A stretch of 64,000 bases of DNA from Polytrichum commune (taxonomy: Eukaryota; Streptophyta; Polytrichopsida; Polytrichales; Polytrichaceae), in contig OX485803.1 in NCBI GenBank assembly GCA_950295325.1, positions 24,552,001-24,616,000 on the forward strand. The letters are read 5' to 3'. The notes under the pieces are model-generated. The model saw only the letters and a program-made list of their open reading frames with translations. It made no database searches and was not told where the DNA came from. How positions within the stretch are numbered: the stretch's first letter is position 1; every line of letters starts with the position of its first letter. Position numbers and translations under genes: made by a program. Shown here piece after piece: positions 27,367 to 38,145 of the stretch.

Positions 27367-30300
27367 CGACCTCCACGTTGAGGATGACGATGAACGAACA
27401 AGAAACAAGAATGCGCACGAGGTCACTCGAGGCGATGATCTTCCCGCACGACGATGGACGGATTGAGGATGTGTGAATGAATGAATGATGGCGAACCGAC
27501 TCGGAGCTAAAAGCGCATGGCTCGGAGCTAATGCTTACTTATCCCTGAGAGCTTGGTGTTTCGTACTCCTTCCGTAGTTCCTTTCGATCGGTTGCGCGTC
27601 TCTACTTGTGAATATCTGCGGCAACAACAATCGACAAGACCTTCTCACTTTAATTCCTTTCCATTTTGTTTCCTTCATCTGTTTATGCGTGGAAGAGAAC
27701 GGGATCACTGCAACTTAAGACACCCCGATGTTGATGAGTGGTACTTCTAGATCACGGGATTCGTAGCAAGCTTTAACTGTCTTCGAAGGTGGAGCCATTA
27801 CAATTACATGTCGTAGTACGTCAGACTTAAAAAAAAAACATTTGAAAAAAAAATTCACTCGAGTCATTCGAGTGAGAATTTGCCAAACAACAAATTCTCC
27901 AATTTTTCCTGCAAGAGTTCTGTATGGTAGAAGGTGAAGTTAGGGACCGACATTCTAGAGCACAAAGTGTAAAATACAGCCACTGTACATTGATCCTGAA
28001 CATGAAGGTGTAGTGAAGCTTGTGGCCAGTGAGCGCTCTCGGCTCTCTGGAACACAGTGATGTGAACTAGAACCCCCATTTTTCTAGCAAACGTAACTTA
28101 GTCATTAGGAACAACATCAGAATTTAGGACGAGGATTTCAAACGGCAGCGAAGTCCGTTTTCGTCTGTGGACGCCGTGGACATGGTGGCCAGATTTTCCA
28201 CAAACTATTTATGTACAATATGTGTATTCCAAGATACAACTCCTACTAAAATAAATTCCAGGTTCTGTACATCATTCTTGCCAAGGAGTTATCGATTCGC
28301 CGGATTGTAAAGGCTTATGAAACCTCCAACGCAATAGAGTTATTTGTAAAGTGAAGCGGATGAAACCATGGGTTTAGTCCCTAATCTTGGGTTTATGAGA
28401 ATTAACACAAAGCCGCCCAATATTTTTCCTGCTTCAATTAACCATACACAAAGAGTGGTGTCGGGCTATTAAAAATTGGCTTTCTAGCTTGTCCCACTAG
28501 GATGGCTAGCCCAAGCTCGCTTTGCATAGGCTGATTTGGGATTTAAAAATAATGAGTCCCATGCACATACCCTGTTTTAAATCCTAAAATTAATATGTGT
28601 GTTTGACAAATTTCATTTGACGTTCAACTTCAAATCGAAAGTTTCACATGATGTTTTTAAAAGAAAATAAATGTCAATTGACATCTACAAGTTTTTCCTA
28701 AAATATCACCTTGATGTCACCTGCCTAGTACGTGTCATTTCAATTTCTAATCTGTCAATTGACATGTGGTTTTTTAAAATAATTTTTTTCTACAAGTCAC
28801 CCTACATTGTGGGTGTCAAATTCAAAATTGTGGGTGTCAATTCATGTGTGTGTGTGTGTGTCTATTATTTTTTTCATTTTTTCATTATTTTTAATCTGAA
28901 ATTTTAAGGTGCAAGTTTTTGTGTGTCAAATGTCAAATGTCAAAAGCATGCAAATATTTTGTTCAAAAATATACGTTGTTTAAAATGTTCTCAAAGTTTG
29001 AGAGGTGGAAAGAGGAGGTCCCAAAATTCTCACCCAACTTTCAAAATAGGCTCCATTGTATGATGAGCTAACAAGCTCTTAATAAAAAAATTCTCAAAGA
29101 GGGATCAAGCTCACAGAGGAACTTTAAGGATAACTCTAATGTTAACTCTTTAAGGACATTTTTGTCCCTCTTTGAGGAACTTTACATACCCTAAACATCC
29201 TTAAAGAGGATCAACAACGTCCGCCTTAGCCTTCAGGGGTAAAAACTCCCATTGTTTAGTAATTGGTAGGAACAATATGTTTATTTCGTCCTATACCTTA
29301 TTCTTGTATGATCTTCTCGCAATTCCCTCGGGGAGGTCACTCTATAGGATTTTTGCGCACCATGTGTGGGTGAGGGGTATTTTTGTAAGGGTGAATATTG
29401 ACCTCCAAGGCATGAATTGAAAAATCCCCTATAATTATATGATTTTCCAAACAACTTCAGAGCTCTTAATATCTATATGAGTACTTGACCAGGCGGGTGG
29501 TCAAAGCATCATAATAGTGGGCCGAGGGGGTTGTGGTCTAGTTATCTCCAAGCAATGGACTCCTACGAGGTAATGGAATGAAGCAATAACAAAAGGAAGT
29601 TGTGGCTAAGAGGGCTAATGAAATGCACCCACGGGCTAATCAAGGGGCCAAGCATGCCCCTCTCAAAAAATGGCATCACACTTAGATGGTACGAAAACAA
29701 CCACTAAATCACAAAATACTCCATGATTTCAACCACAATTGCCTTAGGTAACTTGGGTACCTAATTCATGATCCAAATGGTCAAATAATCATCAAAAAGG
29801 GAAAAATTGCACCTTTCTACCAAAAGGACATCACACAAGATGGTGCGAAATGGTTGCTCACACATTCCAATTTCACCAACTAAACACCAGAACAACACCC
29901 AATAATAATTATGGATCAACCACCAATTACACCTTGGCCATAGAATGCAATTGGATTTGTAATTTTTTTTGAAGGGATTGGGCAGTGCTTCTGCGTCGTG
30001 CCCATATTCCTAATTTTGATTACACCTAAGCCTCTAATAAGGAATAAATCTACACCAATTGGAATTGAAACCCGTTGCAAATTTGGTAGTGCTACTGCAG
30101 TATACCATGCACCAGGACTTTTAGTTTCCAAGTACCACCCAACCACTCTAACAATTGTACAAAAAAACAAAACTCACCACAATGACCAACAACCTACAAG
30201 AAATTAATGAAGACAAACATCACGAGATATCAAGAAAGGGCAATTATAATCGCAATCAAATACAAAAGGATCCCTACAACACACTCCAAGTAACAAGAGA

Positions 30301-30373
30301 CAATGTTCACCTCCCCAATTGCCAAGAATTGAAGGGGGGGGGGGGGGTGGCCAAACTCTCTAATAATCCTTTG
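27367..30373. other. 3' flank of F-box gene and intergenic sequence
   Basis: No further gene recognised. The first few hundred bases probably include the F-box 3' UTR, but no clear AATAAA lies close to the stop. Farther on, AT-rich sequence with a (TG)n run near 28,845 and no protein-like frame. Confidence 0.4.
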
Positions 30374-30679
30374 TCAACCCTCCGTAATGTCACAAGGAGG
30401 GAGACAAGGTTTCCCTCTGGCTTCATTGTTGCCGTCACCGTGGTGTTCGTCCTGATGGTGTTGATTGCCCTCACCATGGTGTTCATCTTGATTGTGGTGT
30501 TCGCCCTCGCTGTGGTGTTTGTCCTGATTGTGGTGTTCGCCCTCACTGTGGTGTTTGTCCTGATTGTGGTGTTCACCCTCACCATGGTGTTCGTCCTTAC
30601 CGTGGTGTTCGCCCTCGCCGTGGTGTTCGTCATGATCGTGGTGATCGTCCTCACTCCCACAGCAAGCCCATTTTCTCAA
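30374..30679 (-). repeat. Minisatellite of 18/36-bp units, able to encode a His/Glu/Asp-rich peptide
   Basis: On the plus strand GTGGTGTTCGCCCTCGC-type and GTGGTGTTTGTCCTGATT-type 18-mers alternate. Since 18 is a multiple of three, all frames stay open: the minus strand reads as repeats of HHGEGEHHNQDK, the plus strand as hydrophobic Val/Phe/Leu repeats. The minus frame is closed by a stop just upstream and has no ATG start. I see no splice sites that make it an exon with confidence, so I call the repeat, not a gene. Confidence 0.7.
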
Positions 30680-32633
30680 TCCTTAACCAAAATGTCTCTA
30701 GATCTCAAAGATTCGTGGAAGAATCGGAAGTTTACCACTTCCGCTCTAGGATTCTAGAAATGCATCCTTTCCTTCCATAAACTTCAAAACCTAATCTAAC
30801 CGGCGAATTGCCTAACTATGCCTTCTCACACATTCTCAAAAATCTCAGGGCTCCACACTCCTACCAAACTATGAAGCCCCCCAAAAACAACAAGGGAGAG
30901 GATTTGAATCCTCTGCCTCATAGCTTCATCCATCCACAACTTCAAACGCCAAAAAATCAGTCATCCAACTCTCTGCTCTAGTCTATCTCCCTACTAATCC
31001 TAACTCAAACCCTAGATCTACTCCAAAGTCTAAAAATGCCTTAATTTCTACCACCTATTAATTTGCCACTCTAATCATCGTTGAGGGTAACCACAAAATA
31101 TCTCACGTTGTAGAATCCAAATCATATAAAAATATGCAAAAAGCCAAGGATAACCATAAAAAAATCCACTACCTCACACAATTCACGCAAATAATCAAAC
31201 TCATGGTAGAATATCCAACCGACTATTAAATATCCTACTAAAATACCTCAATAATTAAAATTTGACAAAACACATCGAATAAATATTAGGAGTATAGAGA
31301 AATCACCAAATACCACAGTAATTGTTTTACCATGGTTCGTGAACCATACGGATGGTTTACAATCTACTCACCTCAGTAACCTCCTCCCATACCGTCTCCC
31401 ATGTGAGATAAGCTAGAAGAACCTTTTGAATGTCTTAACGTCCATTTACAATGTCTTTCATACGATGGGGCACTTAACCAACTGTAAAGCAATTTTTACT
31501 ATTTCATTGCCGCATGTGCCGGAATTGTTCTTGCCTTGGGTTTCCACATTCCCTTGTTGCCATAGGTTGATGGACACTTACCGTTCTTGCAACTTTGCTT
31601 ATAGGCCATGAAAGTGGCTCAAGAGATTCCATGAAATTTCCACTAAGCACAAAGACAAATGATTTTACCTTCAAGTACTATTCCTTGTCTAAATCCCAAA
31701 CTCTGAATCTTGTTGTTTTTTGGTGCTCCATTCCTTCCTTTCATCAAAGGATTTGTGCTAGTAATTTACTCTAACGAGTTGGGTAGTTTCTCATGGAAAC
31801 AACTGAACACAGTTCTCCGAACAACATTCCTTAGCACTAACAACACAAATGGATCCTACATCTAAGAGACGACTAATTTTGGGGACCTTATCTAATATCC
31901 TTTTTCCCCCTAATGGAACTGCAATAGGGGGCTTTCTTCACCCCACTGAAGACTTCTTCTTTGCTCTCACTAGATCTAGTTTCACATAGAAATCCTCAAC
32001 CTCAGAGAGTAGAAGACCATTTGGTGCAAGCATTGTAAAGTGGACAACTCTTGATCCCACATGTTTAAGTGAAAGTGTTTCAAAACAATATACTAACTTT
32101 TTAAATTTTGTGAAAAATATCAGAAACATCTAAAAAATGTATTGAGTTACAAAGCAAAGCAATTTATATTGACAAAAAAATCTAAAAAAATCTATATATT
32201 TTAGAAAACAGTGCAAGTGGGTGTACAAGTTGTAATATTAAACAAGTAATTCTCAAAATTTTGATGATGACCTCAAGTTTATAATGTATTCAAGAAATAT
32301 GAAAAAAAATCAAGTTCAAAAGAATTAAGGTCATGAAATTTACGTCCAAAACCAAATATAGCCATTTTCTTGTGAGCATTACTTTTAATGATAAGTTTTG
32401 GAAGATCTCATCTTGGTATTCTACATATGAGTATTAAAAAAAAATTCTAAATACTTGAATTTTTTTTCAACTTAAACAACATTAGAATGGATCTAAAAAG
32501 TGCATCCATAAAACATATACATAGACCTAAAACAAATTAGAATGGATCTAAAAATATTCAATTTATACAACATTTTTTGGTCCACCTCTAATATTCATTT
32601 TTTCACAATAGGAGGGTTTTTTGTAGGCGGGAG
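30680..32633. other. AT-rich intergenic sequence, no gene seen
   Basis: No protein-like frame, RNA gene or ordered repeat recognised. Confidence 0.4.
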
Positions 32634-33021
32634 ATGGGTACTCAGAGGTTGAAGCATTTGGTGTCTATAAACATTGGCAAAAATATAGGAAGTTTCTCTT
32701 TACCAACTATGGCTACATATTTAATGAAGGATCAGATTGAGAAATGGGGTGTTGAGGTGGTAGAGGACACCACTCAAACACTATGAAAATTAAATTTATG
32801 TATGTTGTAAAAAGTAAAGAACTGCACCGTCTTCCATAGAGGTGGTCAACATCAAGAAGTATTATGATAATTGTGTCATCTTAAATATCTACGAATCCTC
32901 CACCATTGGTGTTCTCAATTATGTTAGGCTAGTGATCTATGCTGCGAAACTAGACACATACATTTGTGGGAGATTGACGAAATTTGGTTTCATGTGGTTT
33001 GCTGAGGATGAAAGTTGCTAG
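32634..33021 (+). pseudogene. Unidentified coding remnants left of the giant transposon
   Basis: Two short open stretches have protein-like composition: 32,634-32,786 (ATG to TGA, 50 codons, including MATYLMKDQIEKWGVEVV) and 32,818-33,021 (68 codons, including EVVNIKKYYDNCVILNIYE and YVRLVIYAAKLDTYICGRL). A shift of frame after 33,010 would stay open through the 11-bp target repeat at 33,037. Joining across the transposon, the right flank (from 58,408) also stays open for about 40 codons. This suggests the transposon landed in an already broken coding sequence. Product not recognised. Confidence 0.4.
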
Positions 33022-33036
33022 ACAATATCGCAAAGA

Positions 33037-33047
33037 GATTTTGTATG
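33037..33047 (+). repeat. Left target-site duplication of the giant transposon
   Basis: GATTTTGTATG occurs here and at 58,397-58,407, immediately outside the two inverted-repeat ends. Mutator-like elements usually make 8-11 bp duplications. The shared G at the last position leaves the exact length at 10 or 11. Confidence 0.75.
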
Positions 33048-33217
33048 GACGACACAGCTATGTGAGCGTAGAGCGGAGAGCGGAGAGCGGAAAGGAATTA
33101 AATTTAGTAAACTTCTCATACCAAATTTAGAAGTATTTTTTAAAAGTATCGAATATTCTCAGTATATTCTGGATTCTCTTTAAAATGGAATAAAATTGTG
33201 ACCTATTTCCGTGGAAT
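33047..33217 (+). repeat. Left terminal inverted repeat
   Basis: Imperfect TIR of about 170 bp. Conserved blocks are TGTGAGCGTAGAGCGGAGAG at 33,061 and CCTATTTCCGTGGAAT at 33,202. The GAGAGCGGA motif is repeated three times inside it, as in the right TIR. Confidence 0.8.
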
Positions 33218-33522
33218 ATTTAGGTCAAAAAATAAATCAAAAGGCCCTGAATTTGAAAGGGTCTCATTACATTTGGAAATCAGGAAGAGATAAAATTAAG
33301 ATAAAACAGAAAAGTATATGATAAAACCAATGATGAACCAAGAAAGAACGAATGAGAATAATTATATGGAGGTTGGTATAATTGAAGAATGAGTCAATCA
33401 AAATACAAAGGACGATCAACTTGCTTCGTTTTTATTCCATCAATTTTGTCTTTGTCCTATGTGTGAGTCAACTCTAGAACTTGGACTCCAACAATAATTG
33501 TTTGTGATATTATCTTCAGCTG

Positions 33523-33530
33523 TATATAAA
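33523..33530 (+). promoter_or_regulatory. TATA box of the candidate small gene
   Basis: TATATAAA about 46 bases upstream of the ATG at 33,576, a plausible spacing for a short leader. Confidence 0.4.
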
Positions 33531-33575
33531 TGAGGACATAAGTTATACTCGCATCCAATACGGATGTAGAGACAT

Positions 33576-34138
33576 ATGCACACAATGGGAGAGGAGAGAG
33601 ACATGTTTATTGGCCTAGGATGGGAGAAAAATATTAGAAGTCTAGGAGATCCCCATGTTCCCTTTAATACATCGTCGAAACATGACATAGGTGCTGGAAA
33701 TCAACATAGTGATGACTACGAGCTCACTCCATTTTCGCAGTCCACACAAGCATGGAGGTGGAGGATGCAGGAGGAGCAGAAACGATATACAAAAAAAAAA
33801 AAAAACGAGGTGATGTGCAGGAGAATGAGGAAACAAGGTGCATGAATAGTGAGGCAAATGATGCGGCTAATTTGAATGAAGACAAGGCAATCGACACGGA
33901 GCAGGAAGTCAAGATGGTAGGCGAATCTTCGAGGTCTTTGTCGTTTCGCGATAGAATGAGAGGATTATCACCGCATCGTCGTCCATTGAAGGATCGAATG
34001 AGGGATAAACGGTTTCGTACGTTGATTTGCTTCGACCGGGTCCACCTCCATCAAGAAGGGACGATGAAAAGAAGTCCGAAGCATGTAGGAGGATGGAAAC
34101 ACGGAAGTATAGTTGATAGACATAGTAGGCATGCTTGA
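33576..34138 (+). CDS. Candidate small accessory gene of the transposon, split by a poly-A run
   Basis: A frame from ATG 33,576 (a further in-frame ATG at 33,585) is protein-like up to a run of 15 A at 33,791-33,805. Beyond it the protein-like reading continues in another frame to 34,138, with a basic stretch containing RDRMRGLSPHRRPLKDRMRD. That second frame also has its own ATG at 33,752. Either the run length is miscalled or mutated, or only the second frame is used. A TATA box lies upstream and two AATAAA signals follow at 34,155 and 34,174. The gene would be convergent with the transposase. No domain recognised; function unknown. Confidence 0.35.
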
Positions 34139-34154
34139 TACAAATCCGTATTGT

Positions 34155-34179
34155 AATAAAAGATCTTGAAGGGAATAAA
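34155..34179 (+). terminator. Polyadenylation signals, plus strand
   Basis: Two AATAAA hexamers at 34,155 and 34,174, just after the end of the plus-strand candidate gene. Confidence 0.4.
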
Positions 34180-34194
34180 AACAATGCATGAGAT

Positions 34195-34204
34195 TTTATT
34201 TATT
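34195..34204 (-). terminator. Polyadenylation signals, minus strand (transposase)
   Basis: Overlapping AATAAA hexamers on the minus strand about 85-95 bases beyond the transposase stop. They interlock with the plus-strand signals, as expected for convergent genes. Confidence 0.45.
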
Positions 34205-34287
34205 ATAACAAACAATTATGAGTTCACATGATGTTCACAATTGGCACATCTAGTAGGACACAATGTATTGGTAGGCTGAGATGAATT

Positions 34288-37200
34288 CTAGGAAGTAGAA
34301 TGTGTCAAAAGACCCCCTTCGAGGATGAGTTTGACTTCATTGAAGCTAAAGGTCGGGGTGTGAATGAACAAATTCACTTCAGGATCCAAATTAGAAACCT
34401 TGATGAAGATGTAATAGAGATGCTTACAATTCAGATAAGGATTTCGTTTGCGGCTGAACTTGGAAATCATATCCAAGAAGAATGCGCAATTGCACTCTGG
34501 AAGAGAACTGACTGTCACTTGGTAGATGGGGGGTTGCGGTTCTGCCTTGGACTGCAGAGTGATAATGCAACCAAATCCCGGTTGAGAGATCATTGTTAAC
34601 TTCAGAACAGTACCATGCATAGCTTCAGCAGAGGCAACCATCTGCCTCTGCTTTGCCGAAGGTGCACTGGTGGATCGTCGAACAACCTTGGACAATCTTG
34701 TCGGAGGGATGAAGTCTGGGTTGTCTAGAATACGGATTCCAGACATATCCAGTGGGGGAGCGGAATTGGTGAAGAGTCGAGTTGGTGTGATGCGTTCCTT
34801 TGGTGGGAATTGAAAACCTGCATTTTCAAGCGCGAAGATCTCCGAACGGGTGAAGTTGGTCCCAATCTTGACGGGCCAAATTGGGGGAATAGGAGGTTTC
34901 TGATCATCAGCAGAGAACGGTATGACCCATTTCCGACGAGGGCCCTTTACACAACGCTCGATGTCATCTGGGCAAAAGACGAATTCCATTCGCTTCTCCG
35001 CTTGGAGTGTGTAATGATGCCACATACCGGTGTAGGTCGGTGCAGGGACGCTCTTATTATTGGTGATGATTCTTGCGGTGCACTTCTTCTTCATGCCAGC
35101 ATGATTAGCCCAACAAGACTTTTATGAGGTATGGGGTATGCGGGCAATATGCCAAAGAGAGACATCTACTTTAGTTTCTTGTACGGCAGTGACACGCTGA
35201 AAACCAATTCCTGCTGGAGAAGGCACTTGAACCTCTTGAACACACGGGGAAGACTCCTCAATGATAGTAGGTAGTGATACAGGTTGAGATCGAGTGATGC
35301 GCTTCGCGGGGGGAGGGCGAGAGAAGTTGACGGTATCGGGGCGGTGGGTCTCGCCATCATCGCCAATTGGAGTGTCGGGTCTTCGCTTCTGCGATCCAAA
35401 CACCTCGGCGCCTTCAAGGTGTGGATCGCGAGTGCAAAATTCTTCCCCACCAGGCATGTCAAGCAACACCTTCTGCAACACTGTGGGGTCGCCAGTACGC
35501 TGAGCTCGACGTTGAGCTCCCCTAAGCTTGAGTTCTTTTTTGCTTGGACCATCACCGCCAACTCCACCTTTAAGGAATTGGAAGTATGCAACAACTTGTA
35601 AGAAGGCGCGAATGTAGTCGTCCACGGTAGCAACGTAGAGGTCTCCACCCTTGTTGCCGGAGGCTTGAAGCCACTTGTTATGGACGGACTCCGCAAGATT
35701 GCACGACGGCATCTCGGCCAACTGGTCTGGGGTCAATACCTTTTCCTGATTGAAAAAATGGAGTATTAGAGCGAGCACAAAAAGATGAAAATAATGAAAG
35801 GAAAAAACAAGAAGGAAAGATAAGGGAGATGTACCAGTTCCATGAAACCACCCCATTGAAGGTAGCGGAAGTGCCAAAAAGCAAGCCATAGCTGGAGGTG
35901 CTTGAGACCGTCTTCACTTGTACAATTCGACGAAGACCACCAAGCCTTGATAGCTAGGTACCTAGTCTCGGCCTCTTCCATAGACGACGCATTCCGATAT
36001 TGAAGGCAAAGGTGTCTATGTTGGTCTTGTAACTCATGTTTAATATACGATTTTGTATGTTTCTCGAGCGATTGTTTCCAATGAAAATAACAGGTGCGCT
36101 CACGGCCCTCCAATGGAACTTTAGGATCTCCTGAACCATACACAATTCGCACAGCGTTCCAATTGGCTTGGGCACTGTCTGCCATGAAGCCAATGAAGTT
36201 TGGATGTGGGACACCGTGCCGGGCCATGACTTGGTTGAGGTTCTGCCAGAAAAGAACTTGAGCATCCTTGTCCTCGGATTGGAAGTCGCAGCAAGCGATG
36301 GTCATGATGCGCTGGTAGGTACCGTCGTATACGTGGCAGGCCATGGTGGTCCACTTGGCGACGCGTTTGACATGGTCAGACATCATCCAAGCATGCTCGA
36401 GATCCCCACCAGGTTGCATACACCTAACCAAGTCGACCCCACTACCAGGGCCGACCTCAGACATCTTGAAGACGAAAACTTTGTCCTTCTCGTCACCCTG
36501 GCCCGGGAATTGATTACGCTGGACATAGGCCCAGTTGCTGACACCTCGAAGTTTGGCGATTCCATCCATAACCCCTAACCTACGTAAGTATTTGAAATTG
36601 GTAACCTTGTTACGGAGGTGGGGGGAATTCAACTCCTTGCAACGATCAAAAACTGGTTCAAGTTCTTCCAACGAGAGAAGGTGATGAGGATCACTATCAT
36701 TGCGGAGGAGGAACTCACCCACAAGGTCCTTGCTGGCTTCGAGGACTATTTTGCTATGAGTGGCTTGGGGCGTCCGCTCGACGTGCTCCTCGATGAGGGC
36801 GTCGATGCGCTGTTGGCTATCTCTGCAATTGCCAACCTTGACGGGATGATGATGGTTGCCCAGATGAATACAAGCACGCTGAGTGGTGCCTTTGCCGTGG
36901 ACGTAGAAGATTTTGGCATGACATGGTGCAATGCATTTGGGAGGCTCCTTACATATCCGGCATATGAGAGTGGATCCCAAAGGCAAGGGTCCACCAATGG
37001 GGAAGGGCTCCTTGGTGAATCCGTCGAAATCAGTATCATTGACCGAGGAAGTCCGATGAGCACGTTGTAGGTAATCGCAAAGAGGATTTTGGCATTGGAG
37101 GTGGCCAACACAACTGGAGGAGCGAAAAGCAAGGCCCATGTCATTGGTGATATTGGTGGTCTGGGTCTTAGTCCAAAAATGGCCGTCATAGCGTTTGTCC

Positions 37201-37946
37201 ATGCCGTCCATGGATTGTGCCTTCTTATGAGAGGAAGAGACACCGAGTGGGGGCAGGACAAACATAATATCACCATCAAAGCGAGGGGGGAGGAAATTGA
37301 CCTCCTCAATTTGTAAGGTGTCATAATCCAGCTTCTTGAGGATGTTCTTCCTACCGGGCATGGAAGCTAGGGAACGTAGACATTGAAGCATGGAATTCGG
37401 GGGTTTGCCTGGAAAGGGAGGAAGAGGAGACGGAGGAGGCGGGGTAACAAAGGTGGAACGGACGGAGGATGGGGATGGCTTGTGAATGGGAGTGGAAACG
37501 GGGGGATCATCACCGTCGGAGGAATTGGAAAGATGTATGACAGTCTGCGTACCGGGCTCAGTCTTAACATTGACCAAGGGAGGAGTATAGAAAGTGGACG
37601 CAGAGGAATGGGGAGGGGTACGGATATTTGCGGATACATTCGTGGAAGGACATGGGAGTCCGTACACCCTGTATTTACCAGCGCAGAGTTCCCACATTGA
37701 CGAGCCGTTGTCGGCAACCCTAGGATTCTCACGCATGGTCAATGACAAAAGAGAAGTAGCAGTATCATAAATCTCGCGTTCGACCCAGATTGTACTATCT
37801 TGCAATGAGAATCTGATACTAAGGTGAAGTGAAGAGACAGATGCAAAACCATTTGCATCTATAGGGAAAAGAATAGGGATTCCGAGGCCATTGGCACGGA
37901 GCTCAACCATTTCTGACACAGAGGGCACAGTGGATGAGGAAGCCAT
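34288..37946 (-). CDS. Mutator-like (MULE) transposase with GCM/WRKY-type zinc region and SWIM finger; one in-frame stop
   Basis: Exon 1 is 37,946-35,835 (704 codons). A GT-AG intron (35,834-35,746) joins in frame to 35,745-34,288. Residues 280-370 hold a Cys/His cluster (C280, C285, C290, C329, C332, C338, C342, then RACIHLGNHHHPV) that resembles the WRKY-GCM1 zinc fold used by many MULEs for DNA binding. The catalytic core shows D541 (VYDGTYQ) and D590 (FMADSAQ), then C619-x2-H622. E723 in CNLAESVHNKW is a candidate third acidic residue. A SWIM finger (C1122-x-C1124...C1144-x-H1146) ends the protein. One TAA at 35,124-35,122 (codon 912) interrupts the frame ahead of the SWIM part. A possible 51-nt GT-AG intron would remove it in frame; otherwise the copy is truncated. 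Confidence 0.85.
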
Positions 37947-38145
37947 GGAGAAAGAGAAAGAGCACAGTAAAAGACGTCCACTAAGGGAACTTAAACCCTA
38001 GGCATCGCAAAACCCTAAATATAATCTACCCATAGTATAAAAACAAGAGAAGGTGAATGAATGGTCCTTTTTGGTGTGGAGTAGAGCGATGCATAGAGAG
38101 TAGAGAGCAAGAGTAAGGGAATTACTGGGGGACCGGGACGTACAC
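37947..38145. promoter_or_regulatory. Bidirectional promoter of transposase and methyltransferase-like gene
   Basis: Only 199 bp separate the two divergent ATGs. A plus-strand TATAAAAA lies at 38,036-38,043 (about 105 bp before the right ATG). A minus-strand TATATTTA lies at 38,023-38,016 (about 70 bp before the left ATG). Between the TATA boxes and the transposase sit two telo-box-like motifs (AAACCCTAG at 37,993 and AAACCCTAA at 38,010), a motif common in plant promoters. The arrangement implies joint control of both transposon proteins. Confidence 0.65.
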
